A stretch of 64,000 bases of DNA from Henckelia pumila (lineage: Eukaryota; Streptophyta; Magnoliopsida; Lamiales; Gesneriaceae): NCBI RefSeq assembly GCF_033568475.1, contig NC_133120.1, positions 55,663,499-55,727,498 of the forward strand. The letters run 5' to 3'. A program made the position numbers and the translations under genes. Below, one piece after another: positions 1-11,462 of this stretch (position 1 is the first letter of the stretch; each line of letters begins with the position of its first letter). The notes below the pieces were generated by a model. The model was not told where the DNA came from. It made no database searches and was given only the letters and a program-made list of their open reading frames with translations.

Positions 1-1737
1 TGAGTATTTGCATTGTAGAGCTGATAATAGGCTTGGGGAACATAGAGTGGGACTTCTAGGACTGCCTTTGAAAAGACTAGATACCTCTAATATAGTTATT
101 TTATTTAATAAAAAAATACGGGATTTTCGAAAATTTTTTGCCATGACTCGCTTGAAACTATTATAAAAAAGCCAACCTGTCACAAGCAGCAACAAACAAA
201 TAAAATAACCACCGAATAAAATCTGAATCAGAATACCACGAAATAAAAGTAAGTTAACCCATCTTGATGCGGTACGATAGGTGGATAAGTTTACATGCCA
301 AAAGATCAAAAGCAGGGAAGACTCATCCTGCGAATAACTGTAAATGTTTAAATTACTACGATTCATTATTACATATCATCAGAGTTTGCGGAACTAAAAT
401 AAAAACAGCGACGGTCAAGGGCCTGCACCACAGTGGCCTCACCCTGGTGATCCTGCTCCTCAGTACCTAGGAAATCGTACTCACCTGAAAACAAATAAGT
501 GTAGTGAGTCTAAAAGACTCATCAAGAATATGGGGGGGGGGGGGGGGAGGATAACGAGTACTACATAAATACAAGCATAGGCAGATTGAAAATAACTTGT
601 AATAAAATACTTTTGTGCCCTGAAACTTAAATAAATGATTTTTGAATAAATGACATGAATATGTATGAAACATATGCATGGCTAAGTCAAACATAAACAA
701 TATAACTGAGTAAACTATACGAAAACATAGACATAAATATTTGAACTTAGATCCTTGAATTGTGACTCTGTGATTTCGATCATGATCATGGTTGCGGTGC
801 ACTATGCCGCAAGGAGGACAGGATAATACCCAACCCAATATTGCCCTGAATTTGGTAAGGGAGGCCATTATATCTCTCAGCCCCACACAAACACGTGCTA
901 AGGAAAGGAAACCCATAATGATTTGGTAAGGGAGGCCAAAACGTCTCTCAGCCCCACACATACACGTGAATAAATGTAGTCACAATCATCTCACATCGTT
1001 CGTAAAAAGTATTTTCCTTTCATACTTGAATATGGACTTAACATGCATATGTAGATAGTACGTGAATGTAAATATTACTCAATAACCATGCATATGACTC
1101 ACACAAGGATGATCGAGATGGTGATTTAGGAACTAAACCAAAGTATGGAGAATTTAACCCATAAATTGCACTTACGACAAATTCGAGCGGTTTGCCCGTA
1201 AAATTAATAACTTGCTCGTTTCTTACCCAAAAAGGATTCCGCTTGCAACTACTACACCACGACACTTAGAACTAAGTAGGGAGATCATCCTCGGGATTTA
1301 TTTCCTAAGCGTTCATTTTTCAAAAGAGCGGTTTCCGGGCAGCATCCCCTTAGCCTCAAATACTTTTCTGCGTCTTATCATCTAAAAATCTAAGACTTGA
1401 CCCAAACTTAACCGAATCGATTCTCGCTTGAACCAACATATTCCCAACATCCCAGTCTAATCCCAGACCTGAGCCCTTGTCCAAAACCCGAGTTTAACCC
1501 CAGCTTAAAAATCGATTTCTGGACATCCCCTAAATTCACAAAATCTGCTGAAGTTCACTCCCTCATATCCAATCCAAAACCTGCCTATTTGTCCCTCAAC
1601 CCAAAGCCACTATCTTAGCATCACAACTCAACTTCTAAGCTCCCCCAATGCTCCCTAAAATTCACCATAACCCAGCCCAAGAGCAGCTCCACCAAGCATC
1701 CAAAAACCTATTCCAAAGAAGTTGGTCAGTTCGAAAA
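1..1737 (-). mobile_element. LTR-like retroelement fragment, family not assigned
   Basis: No open reading frame here resembles a known protein. The stretch has the texture of a plant gypsy LTR read on the minus strand: a two-copy internal repeat at about 850-968, a 16-base G run at 532-547, and no coding signal. It ends exactly where an A-type LTR begins at 1738. It could be the missing distal part of the 3' LTR of element E (which B interrupts at 26703), because orientation fits, but the two pieces do not overlap and I cannot prove it. The left end lies outside the window. Confidence 0.45.
850..968. repeat. Two-copy direct repeat inside LTR-like DNA
   Basis: The block TTGGTAAGGGAGGCC followed by CTCTCAGCCCCACACA and a CACGTG core occurs at about 853-900 and again at about 922-968, with a few substitutions. 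It is a local duplication of about 69 bp period. The CACGTG core is a G-box-like palindrome present in both copies; any regulatory role is inference. Confidence 0.7.
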
Positions 1738-2776
1738 TGTGAGACCTTGGTTCTAAACAACTAATCTTGGCTTAAACAACAATTAAGCATACAAGATCCA
1801 AGACCAAAGTAAAAAAGAAATTTATTTTTATTTTTTTAAAAGGGGGGGGGGTGCGCTCGGGTGGGCAAATACTGTCGCTCGAGCGCACCCTAAACTCCAG
1901 CGCTGCTGGATTACTCGAACTGGGGTGCGCTCGGGCTGCTAAAAACTGCAGCTCGGGCGCCCCCCCTGCAGCAGAAACAGAACAGAGCAGAAAAAGCTTG
2001 GCATCTCAAACTATAAGTTATTCCATACATCAAACTCAAATTCATGCATTAAAACATAACTTCTCCAGTTATTACATGAAATGCTAGTGTTGATCAACTA
2101 TGCACCAGTTTATAACATGCAACAAAAGACTCGCATAATCGATACAACATAAACAACAAAGTTCGAGATCTAAACATGTTCCAAAACAACTAGGTAGACA
2201 TGCTGACACGACTTCTAAACCGAGTCTCACTACTAGCTCTCCCTCTTGTTGCTAACCAGGCCTTCGCTGACTTGGTCCTGCCCCACCTGTTTTCAAGTAC
2301 ACATACAAAACAAAGCAATAGCCAGATAAACCGATGAGAAGGTTAATCCCAGTAAAAACAACATATCAAGTAATACAACAATAAACATGCTTTCAAGACA
2401 ACAACGAAATCAATAACGATGTAATGAAATGCATGTCTTTAAACCGGGATATCAAATCTGATAACGAGGAATTGCTGCTGTGCTTTTGGGATCCCAAGGG
2501 TGAGATTACGTAACGACACACCGACTCACCCAATCGAGGTGGTGCCACGTATCCCACTCCTCTAGACTTTGAGCAACTATAATGAGTATGCTAGCACTAG
2601 GTGAAACGACTACGACCTAGGCCACTCAATCATAGTTCCCAAACGTCTAAACAAAAAGGGCGGTTTTGCCCGCTGAAAATAAGATTGGCTCAAGATGAAT
2701 GCATAACAGAAACATAAAACATAGCCATATAACAAAAGCTCAATCAAAACAACAAAACACAAGTTCCTCATGCTAG
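1738..2776 (-). mobile_element. Truncated A-type gypsy LTR
   Basis: It begins with TGTGAGACC, the reverse complement of the A-family LTR end, and continues with A-family sequence through the GC-rich hairpin block (hairpin at 1927-1960) and the CACCTCGAT-containing block. It stops at CTCATGCTAGG, about halfway through a normal ~1.95 kb A LTR, and is fused directly to the middle of the 5' LTR of B. The sense-strand U3 half is therefore missing, as is the start of B's LTR, which indicates one deletion joining the two. No internal region or partner LTR is attached. Confidence 0.8.
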
Positions 2777-3859
2777 GATAGCAAGGTATATGCTTACTTG
2801 CTTAACACGATGATTATCGATTGTATGTTCATGATTAGAATATATGTTTAGATTGAGATGGCATCCAAGATATTTGATGTTTAAGTAATCAGAAATTGAT
2901 ATACTTGATATGTCTCATTGCATTCATCTTGAGCCAAACTTCTTCGAGTTTTGAAGGCAGATCCGCCTAGATTGCAATGGATGTTTGGAATTATATTGGT
3001 GTTGGATAGGTTGCAGATTAGAACCTACAGCTAGAATACTCGATATAGATGGCCAAAGTACGGGAATTAAAAGCTCAACGCCACCTCGATCGGGAGAGTA
3101 GGTGGGAGATGGTTGTGCGTTCTTTTCCCCAGGATCCCAAAAACCAAGATTCAGATTGAATCTATGATTTGAAATCCCTTTTTATTGAACATGCATGGCA
3201 TCTTATCATTTTCCATATATGATCTTTTCTAGTAATAGAATCATGCCTTAAAATGTATACATGATTTGTATGCTTATTGTCGTTCATACTGGGAATTTTA
3301 TTCTCACTGGAGTTATCCTGCTGTTGTTTTGTTTTGTTTGTATACATGGTAACAGGAGGGGTAGGAGCTGGTCAGAGATGACTTGAATAGCTTGTGATTG
3401 AGTCATAGACATCGGGTTTTGGGTTTAGAAGTCGAGTTGCTTTGTACTCATTTGAAATATGATGAACTTGTGTTGTATATTGTTGAACATTGAAAAGTTG
3501 TATTTTCATTGTCGAGCACCTTTCATGGTAGTGTTCTTTCATGTATTTGAACCCTGAATAGTTGTAAGAATTGAATTCAGATGCAAAACCTGTTATCGAA
3601 TTAAGAGTATTTTATGCTACAGGACTCCAGCAGAATTCTCGCTCGAGCGCGAATTCTTGCGCTTGAGCGAGGCATTATCAGCCCACGGAAGCAGAAGTCT
3701 TCTCGCTCGAGCGCGACTCCCTGCGCTCGAGCGAGGTACTGTGCATTTTATTAAAAAAAATTTACCTTTGATTGCTTGGAGTTTTTGGGGTTCTTAGTGT
3801 ATTAATTCATAATAATTGTTTTGTTCTATCATAGTAGATTAGCCCTCGAGGTCCCCACA
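2777..3859 (+). mobile_element. Element B 5' LTR (5'-truncated)
   Basis: Matches 18216-18280 joined to 25752-26702. It starts inside the LTR at AGCAAGGTATATGC, where it is fused to the A-type LTR remnant, and ends GGTCCCCACA. It carries two GC-rich hairpins: stems 3638-3650/3659-3671 with loop 3651-3658, and 3702-3714/3723-3735 with loop 3715-3722. An A-rich tract follows at about 3751. The block CACCTCGATCGGGAGAG near 3083 is shared with A-family LTRs. The 3' LTR copy (near 26545) has lost one hairpin. Confidence 0.85.
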
Positions 3860-3864
3860 TTAGG

Positions 3865-3877
3865 TGGTATCAGAGTC
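3865..3877 (+). other. Element B primer-binding site (tRNA-iMet type)
   Basis: TGGTATCAGAGTC lies 5 bases after the LTR end. Plant initiator tRNA-Met gives TGGTATCAGAGCC, so there is one mismatch near the end, consistent with an old element. Confidence 0.9.
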
Positions 3878-6800
3878 ATAAGATTCTTGGACTGAGTTAG
3901 AAGTCTGTGAGTGGGGTAAATCGAGTCCACATGATTTTATTCGCATTAGAATAATTTCCTTGTTTGATTACATGAATTCCATGTGAGCATGCTTTACTGT
4001 TTCAAGATTATTTGCATATATGTTTATGTGTATTGATTGTAGAGCATGCATTATGTGAAAAGAGAATCAGAACCGATTCCAGATAAGAATTTGAACACTC
4101 ATGAGAACACATGAGTATAATTATTAGAGGATGATTGAAACAGAGTGGACAATTCTGATATTTTTATATATGTGCCTATGTGATTATTTGAGATAATATG
4201 TTAAGCAAGTATGATTTAGAAAGCAAGAAAATCAGATTTGATATTTGATGAAAAATTGCACATTCATGAATTTTATGAGCAGAGTATGATTGCAAATGAG
4301 ATTTTAAATATGATATCCTGCATTGTTATATCATCTCCGTTTAACAGTTATATCTCCCTGTTGAGCAAGGAATTGTATTCTCAAGAGTTTGAAAAACAGA
4401 AATGATGGAAGATGTGATGATCTCGAACATGATTAGATGATATCTACCTTGACTGCTTAATAAATTAGTATGATATTTTGGATGTCTGCATGAGATTTAA
4501 TGCAGGATCTTGTATGAGATAAATAAAGAAGAGCCAAATCAATATTTTCTATGATTGGCTACAGATGTCATGAGATTGACATGACAAAGATGAAGTCTGT
4601 TCTTGAGAAGACTGAATTAAAACCCCTTAAGGCCTGTTGTGGCTTGGATTGAACGAGGTAAGATCTGACATTTTAACTCTTATTAATGATTGAGTTGATT
4701 CGTGACAGATGAACCTCGAGACAGAACAGAGATAGAACCTCGATATTGATAATTTCAAAAAAATTTAGATCAGATTTGAACAGCGACTGAAATGATATGG
4801 TAAGAATTCTCGAGGTAAGAATTCTATTTATCTTGATTCATTAATGTGAGGAATGGGTTGTAAGCTTTGAGAGGGTGTTGTAAAATACTCTGAGACCAAA
4901 GCTAGATGTTTGAAAACGCCCATTCTGAGTAGATGATTCGATCTATCAGAAATGATAAGCTTGATTATGTTTGTTATCAAGGGATTAAGTAGAATTGAAT
5001 TGAGATCTAGATGTACCCAGTAAGGGCATTAAGTTGATTATGTTTTTGGGGTTGATATTTACGTCTATAGCATTATGAGATTGATAAATTAATGAACAGA
5101 TGGTATCAGATTGCTTAGATCTATTGTGATGAGATTTTGATAATAGATTGAATTATCGGGAATTGATCTAAGTATGCGATATATTTGAGAGTTGCTTCTG
5201 AATTTCAGAATGTCATCACTCATATGCTAAGATTTTGGGATGTGTATGATTAATAGAATGTTTTGAGAATTCTATTAGATCTCAATCGATTGTATCGAGA
5301 ATTTATTTATTTATCCGATATTGTTCTTGCGAGAATGATGATATGGTCGTGTCTTACATGAGAAAAATGTATTAAATTCTAGCATTGAATTGATTTGATC
5401 AGATATTGTGAATGAAATTGTAGAAAAGATATGAATTTGAGAAAATGTTTAGGAGAAACTCAATTCCTCTAGAACAAGAGGATGAAATTAGTGTTTTTGG
5501 GATGACACAGAATTCAGTTAAAGTTGAGTCTTCCTTCGATTATTCTGAAGATACTTGAATCGTATTGTAATCATGCATCTTTGATTCGCATGACATTGAG
5601 TTTGATGATTCTTGCCATTTGATATCGATTGTTATTCGAGTATGAACTTGGAAATTTATAATTCTTGACATTTAAATTCTAATTTTGAACATTGATATTG
5701 ATTAGGGTGAGTTTCGATTATGTGATTTCACGGTGATCTAGATGTCTTTGTTGCAATATTTGAAAATTCTTTAGGACTGAGTCCTAATCGATTAGCGTGT
5801 GTAGATATTTCATGATGAGGCCACGTTGTCAACCCTGATTTGGGATATTATTGAGAATAGATAAGATATTGAATTGTTAAATAATGATCACCAAATATGA
5901 TTATTATTGATTTTCTCGCATTCTTTGTTCATAGAGCCTGATTTGAATTCACCCTCAGATTTGAGATGCAAGTGAGTTGTTTTCACTTAGTAGAGATTAT
6001 CGTCCAGAATTCATTCTATTTTGATGATCATGATTTGAGCGAGTTTCTTTGATATCAATTTGATTCTGACTTTGAGAGTCATTGATTATTTGATTTATAT
6101 CTTCATTATATTTTGATGTTGTTGGCTTGTAACTTATAGAGATTGATAGCACTAATAGAATTTAGTGTTTGACCGATACCAGATATAACCTTAAGTCCGA
6201 TGATAGTATGAATTTTTGGTATTTTGGGGTAGATTTGGAAACAGAATTACAGTTGATTCAAATAGATGTATTGTGATGCGAATTGAATTAGTTCAGCGAA
6301 TCAGAAGGGTTTTAAGAACATTTCATATATTTTTTAGAACCAATTGATAGGATTCACACGATGAGACAGTGATAACAGTGTCATCTTATGAATCTTTGGA
6401 TTCATGTGACGATTATTCCAGAAATTTTACGAAGTTTTGCTATAGAATTCCAATGTTTAGACCGAGAGCAGAATTCTAAATTCAAAAAGAAAATTGAAGT
6501 TTCAGTGTTGGTAGAGATGATTGAATCTCATTAGTAGCATTCGAACTTGATTGTGTGCATTGCTAACAACTGAAAACATAAATATTGAAATAAAGAAGTA
6601 GATATTTGAATTAGTGAAATTGGTACCGAAATGAGTTCCAGTACAGACAAATGATTACATCTGATTATTGTTTTCCAATTGACAAGATTGATCCGATTTT
6701 GATCGTGATTGATGATCGGATGAGAGATTTTAGAATTTTTATTTTGCCTATCTGAACGATTAGATTCGATTTGAATTGCTAAAGGTAAAATATGATTAGA

Positions 6801-6959
6801 ATTTTAGAATATATTGAAGGGTGATGGTCACATAATTGTGAGAAAATAATATGACTCGCGAATGATTATATGAAGCTACAAAGTGACGTAGTAGGAAAAA
6901 GTATACTGAGTTGAGGAAGCAGTCCCTTAGAAGAAAATGGAAGCAGATGTGACAGAATT

Positions 6960-7256
6960 GTGTCCTTATTTCTAAACTGCCAGCATGTTAAAGTTGAAAG
7001 AAAGAGACCAGGTAGTCCAGTGAACAATTTAGTAATTCCAGAATGGGAAAGAAATCACATTACAATAAATTTTGTCACGAAACTACCAAGATCGTCAAAA
7101 AGTTACAATGTAAGTTGGGTAGTTATTGACAAACTGATTAAGTATATTTGCTTTATTCTAGATCAGATGACATACGAACATGAGCATAAGGTCAGTAATC
7201 ATGTCAGAAATGTTGTGAGATTGCATGATGTACCAAAATTTATTGTTTCAGATTGA
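6960..7256 (+). pseudogene. Integrase-core remnant of element B
   Basis: The 98-residue reading frame aligns by eye to A1 integrase from the zinc-binding tail through the first and second catalytic segments: KVERKRPG, a degenerate [10 protein letters not shown] region in which the catalytic Asp is replaced ([10 protein letters not shown]), WVVIDKL, VVRLHDVPKFIVSD. It stops at a TGA directly after the second catalytic Asp. The substitution and the stop make it non-functional. Confidence 0.8.
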
Positions 7257-8082
7257 GATCTTAGATTTAATTTGCACTTTTGGCACAGCTTGCAAAAGGC
7301 TCTTGGTACTCGTTGCATTTGAGTACAGTTTATCATCCTTAGAAAGACGCACAGTCAGAGCGGACTATCCATACTATATAGGATATGCTAAGAGCTGTGG
7401 TACTAGATTTTGGTACTAGATGGAAATAATTGTTGCCACTTGCTGAATTTTCTTATAAGAACAGCTTTCAGACGAGTTTAGATATGGCTTTCAAAGTGTT
7501 ATATGGTACAAAATGAAAATCTTTCTTGTTTCGTAAATGATGTTTCATAAGCACCAGTTGTAGGGCCAGATATGGTCAATGAGGGCAGAGAAAGTGAATT
7601 TGATTCAGTATAGAATCAGAACAACACAAGACAGACTGGTCAGATATGTAAGTTTAGATGCAGACTTCTGATATTTGAGCAAGATGACTGTGAACACTTG
7701 AGATATTTTTCTTTTATCAGATATACAAGATGTGTTTAACATGGATAAATGAGAAAGTATCAGCAAGATTCTTTCCATGTACTTCAACCAGATGAGGCAA
7801 AGCTGAATGAGACTTTGAGCTACTTCGGACGACCAATAATCGATACAGATTACTGGTCGGAAAGAGGAACAGCTCAGGAACAAGTTAATTCCAGTTGTTA
7901 AGTATAGTGGCATAAACACAGAGTTGGAGAAGTCACATGAAAGCTAGAACATGATATGAGATATAGATATTCAAATCTCTTTATTGAGATTAGATTAGTT
8001 GCATATTCATTTAGTTCATTATCTTATGTGTTTAGATTTCATGCGATTTCAAGAACGAAATCATTTCTTAGAAGAAGAGAAT

Positions 8083-9232
8083 TGTAAATCCACGAAAATA
8101 ATTATTTTGAGAATTTACGGAATTGAGAATTACATTCCGAGATTAATACATGAAGGAACTGAATTGAAGTTTCTGGAAATTTTCAAGGACTAGATTGTAA
8201 AATGAGGATGCAATTGGGATTACACATGTAAGCATGTGTAGTATCTAAATATATATCATCCTTGTCATCATCTTCACCGAGAAGATGAAAGGAGAAAAAA
8301 CCCAAATCCATTTTCATTCACTTCCAAAGCTTGATTCATTTTATTCCCTCGGTAGAATTCGAAATTGATCGTATATTTGTGATCCTCACATATAAGGCTT
8401 CACTTTAACGTAAGTTTTATTAAGTTCTACCATGTTTTAATTTTGAAATGATATTGGAATCAGATTTTGATTGAATATATGTGTTCTTGAGTAGACGAAG
8501 ACAGTATATCTAAGACAGATCGAGAAAAGATAGTCGTTTGAACATGTTTATGAATTTTTGAATATGTTTTGAAATTTTAAAAATTATGGGCTGCTGATTT
8601 CGTGATTATGATATGGAAATGATGATGATATGAGTCTTAGATTGTTGTGTTAATGATTTATGATTGAAGTTCAGAATTGTTGGAATGCCGGTTCATAACC
8701 GTTACGCCGCCGGTTTAAGAATTGATTTAGTTTTGAATTATAGATTGAGATATGTATTGAAATGAGTTTGGAAATGTGTTATGGATGAGCAAAGTGACTC
8801 ATTTTCTGAATATTCAGAATACTCGACTTTTAGTTGTCAATCCATCAATTCGAATTTCGGAGGAATTGTTGATTAGCCAGATTGAGCAAGTATGCAAGAG
8901 TTTTGTTGTTTTTTTTTGAACGGAAATTATGCAAGAGTTGATATTGAGCATTTGAATTAAACTAGGAATTGAATACAAGCTTGAAATATGATATTGAACA
9001 TGCTTGATGCCTTAATTCAGATTTGATGGAATATGATCGAACTCGAGATAGCAAGGATTTGCGTCGAAAGAGTTAAATCAAGGTTGGTATTGATTTTACC
9101 ATGGATGATTGAAGTAGAATGAGCAGAATTTGATTTAGGCTTGTTGGTTTGTTGAAGCTTTGCAAGATTAAAACAAGTCGGAACCACGATTTTAGGTATG
9201 AACTGACATATTAAGATGGAAAGAATACTCGA
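8083..9232 (+). mobile_element. Element B 3' LTR, part 1 of 3
   Basis: Starts TGTAAATCC after an AGAAGAAGAGAAT purine tract. It ends at the A1 target site CTCGA (9228-9232), repeated at 18058-18062. It includes the motif ACCGTTACGCCGCCGG (about 8699-8714) that corresponds to a conserved block of A and D LTRs, and a small insertion with a 12-bp duplication at 8891-8939. Parts 2 and 3 are 18063-18280 and 25752-26702. Confidence 0.8.
8891..8939. repeat. 12-bp direct repeats flanking a 25-bp T-rich insert
   Basis: TATGCAAGAGTT occurs at 8891-8902 and 8928-8939. The 25 bases between contain a run of nine T followed by GAACGGAAAT. A perfect duplication flanking a homopolymer-bearing insert is what a severely truncated target-primed (LINE/SINE-type) insertion or a filled-in staggered break would leave. 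Confidence 0.5.
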
Positions 9233-11159
9233 TGTAACGCCCCGTTTTTATCTTAAATGAGTTTATTTGAGTTAATCGGAGATTGCAGAGTTCATGAGCC
9301 GACTTGATTTTGATCAGGGTCCTTTTTGCAAATTTTGGAAATTTCAGGGACTAAAATGCAAATAGGGGATTTAATATATTATCTACACTTAGATATTTAT
9401 TTTGGAAGCCTCATCTTCCTCCTCCCAACCGTGAGCATCCATTGAAGCGCCTCTTTGGACTTTCAAGCTTCTAGATTTCAGTCCGAGCACGATCCGACCG
9501 TTGAAATTTATTTCTGAAGGCAGATTATCGATCACTGCAGCGAGAGCTCCGTTATATCGTAAGTTTTTCTACGATCGGATACATTCTAGTTTTTGGATGT
9601 TGTTAGAATTGTTTGAGATTCGAGTATGTTGTTCTCTACAGAGTTCTGATCGTTTATTATCTGTCGGTTTTGAATTAGAGCGACGTTCGGAATTGTTATG
9701 ATTTTTTGGAAGCCATTTTCGAAAATGTGGATTTTTAGATTGGTGGGTTTGCTTTGTTATTGTTGTTTTGGGCATTGATATGAGTTGATATCGGTATTGA
9801 ACTGCTGTCTGCATTTCCGGTTTGTTCAGTTTATAGCCGTTATGCCGTCGGTTTGAGTTTTGGGTTTTCGAATCGTTTTTGTATTGATTGAAGTCTTGGT
9901 GTGTGAGTGATCGTGGTTGTTGATCAACTCTTGAATTCTTACAGATTCGTTGGAGTTTGTCGAGCCCTGTGTTAGCAGCATTGTTCGTCGAGAGTTGGAC
10001 GAAGAACGGTATAAAGAGTTTTCCTTGAACCGTTGCCTTGTTGTTGTTAGATTGTGTAGTTGTTTATACAATCTCTTTTGTAGCTTATCCAGAGTTGGAG
10101 CTACTGCATTGAAAGGTAAAAGCAGTCATCGCAGCGGGATAGCATACTCGGGACTGTGGTTCTCGAGTTTTCCCTTTTGAAATCACGTACTTGCTTCTAC
10201 ACTTGTTCTAGCATGAGGAACTTGTGTTTTGTTTGATTGTTTTGTCTTATGTTTTATGTTTCTGTTATGCATTCATCTTGAGCCAATCTTGTTTTCAGTG
10301 GGCAGAACCGCCCTTTTTGTTTAGACGTTTGGGAACTATGATTGAGTGGCCCAGGTCGTAGTCGTTTCGTCTGGTGCTAGCATACTCATTATAGTTGCTC
10401 AAAGTCTAGAGGAGTGAGATACGTGGCACCACCTCGATTGGGAGAGTCGGTGAGTTGTTACGTGATCTTACCCTCGGGATCCCAAAGGCACAGCTGCAAT
10501 CCCTCGTTATCAGATTTAATATCCCTGTTTAAAGACATGCATTCATTACGATGTTATTGATTTTGTTATTGTATTGAAAGCATGTTTTGTTACTTGTATT
10601 ACTTGTTATGTTGCTTTTACTGGGAATGTCGTTCTCACCGGTTATCCGGTTGTTGCTTTGTTTTGTATGTGTACTTGGCAACAGGTGGGGCAGGAACAAG
10701 TCAGAAGAGGCATGGTTAGCTTCGAGGGCAAGTAGTAGAAGTGAGACTCGGTTTAGAAGTCGAATTAGCATGTTTATCTAGTTTAAGATTGGAGCATGTT
10801 AGAACTCGAACTTGATATGTTTTGTATTCGAACTCTTTCTTGTAATTGAATACTTCGTTGTTGAAAAGTGTTAGTTGGATCATGTCCGGCCTTTCCGGGT
10901 GTTGGATTGCACTTTTGGAGCCTTATTTTGAGCTAAAACAGCAGGCCATGCGCGCCCGCGCCTGGTGAGGAGCGCCCGCGCGTTCTGCTCCCTTTCTCGG
11001 AGGCCCGGGCAGCTCTGTATGCGCGCCCGCACCTCGGGTGGCGCGCCCGCGCGTCACCCTGTGTAAAAAAAAAAAAAAAAACTTTGCTTTTAATCTTAGA
11101 TCTTGTATGCGTTATTATTGTTTATTCTGAGATTAGATGATTAGAATCGAGGTCTCACA
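9233..11159 (+). mobile_element. Element A1 5' LTR
   Basis: 1,927 bp, TGTAACGCCC...GGTCTCACA. Near its 3' end there is a GC-rich block (about 10948-11060) made of direct repeats of GCGCCCGCGC, then an 18-base A tract (about 11067-11084) about 75 bases before the LTR end. The conserved motif CCGTTATGCCGTCGG lies at 9838-9852. Short ORFs inside appear identically in the 3' LTR and are not genes. Confidence 0.95.
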
Positions 11160-11164
11160 TTAAG

Positions 11165-11177
11165 TGGTATCAGAGCC
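11165..11177 (+). other. Element A1 primer-binding site (tRNA-iMet)
   Basis: TGGTATCAGAGCC, perfect complement of the 3' end of plant initiator tRNA-Met, five bases after the LTR end. Confidence 0.95.
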
Positions 11178-11462
11178 TTAAGATTCTTGGTCGAACTAGA
11201 GTGAGCGGGGTAGATTGAGTCTGTGTGCAATGACTCCTCGCATGTGTTTGAATTATTTAATTGTGTACTTAATTCCATGCGAGCATGCTTTATTGTTTGA
11301 GCATTATTTGAATTACATGGTTGTGTGATTTAAATTAATAAAGCATGATCTACTTGAGATATAACTGTTTCTGTTCTCGACTGGTATTCGGTATTCCAAG
11401 CGGTTGTAAGGGCACTGACGGTAGCAATTGAGATATCTCGTGTGCTAACCTTTGATTATCAG

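Larger units (their letters stand above)
3860..8082 (+). pseudogene. Element B decayed gag-pol region
   Basis: The region has the length and position of a gypsy gag-pol but no long reading frame. Recognisable remnants are confined to the last third: integrase at 6960-7256 (fragments like the pre-core [15 protein letters not shown] and core WVVIDRL and VPKSIVSD motifs of A1) continuing with stops and frameshifts to about 7600. The 3' tail near 8045-8082 resembles the post-pol region of A1, including the purine-rich stretch before the 3' LTR. Positions 3880-6900 have no protein similarity I can read with confidence. Composition is A/T-rich with far more G than C on this strand. Confidence 0.75.

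Noticed and set aside
467..961. 164-codon minus-strand frame with a poly-Pro run
   Set aside because: The Pro run is the G tract read backwards, and the rest overlaps the two-copy DNA repeat. No domain.
1..1737. Continuation of element E's LTR
   Set aside because: Orientation is compatible but there is no overlapping sequence to prove it, so it is listed as unassigned.
9501..10781. Several 64-81 codon open frames inside the A1 LTR, repeated identically at 16397-17677
   Set aside because: They are identical because the two LTRs are duplicates. Both strands are open by chance and none has a protein motif.
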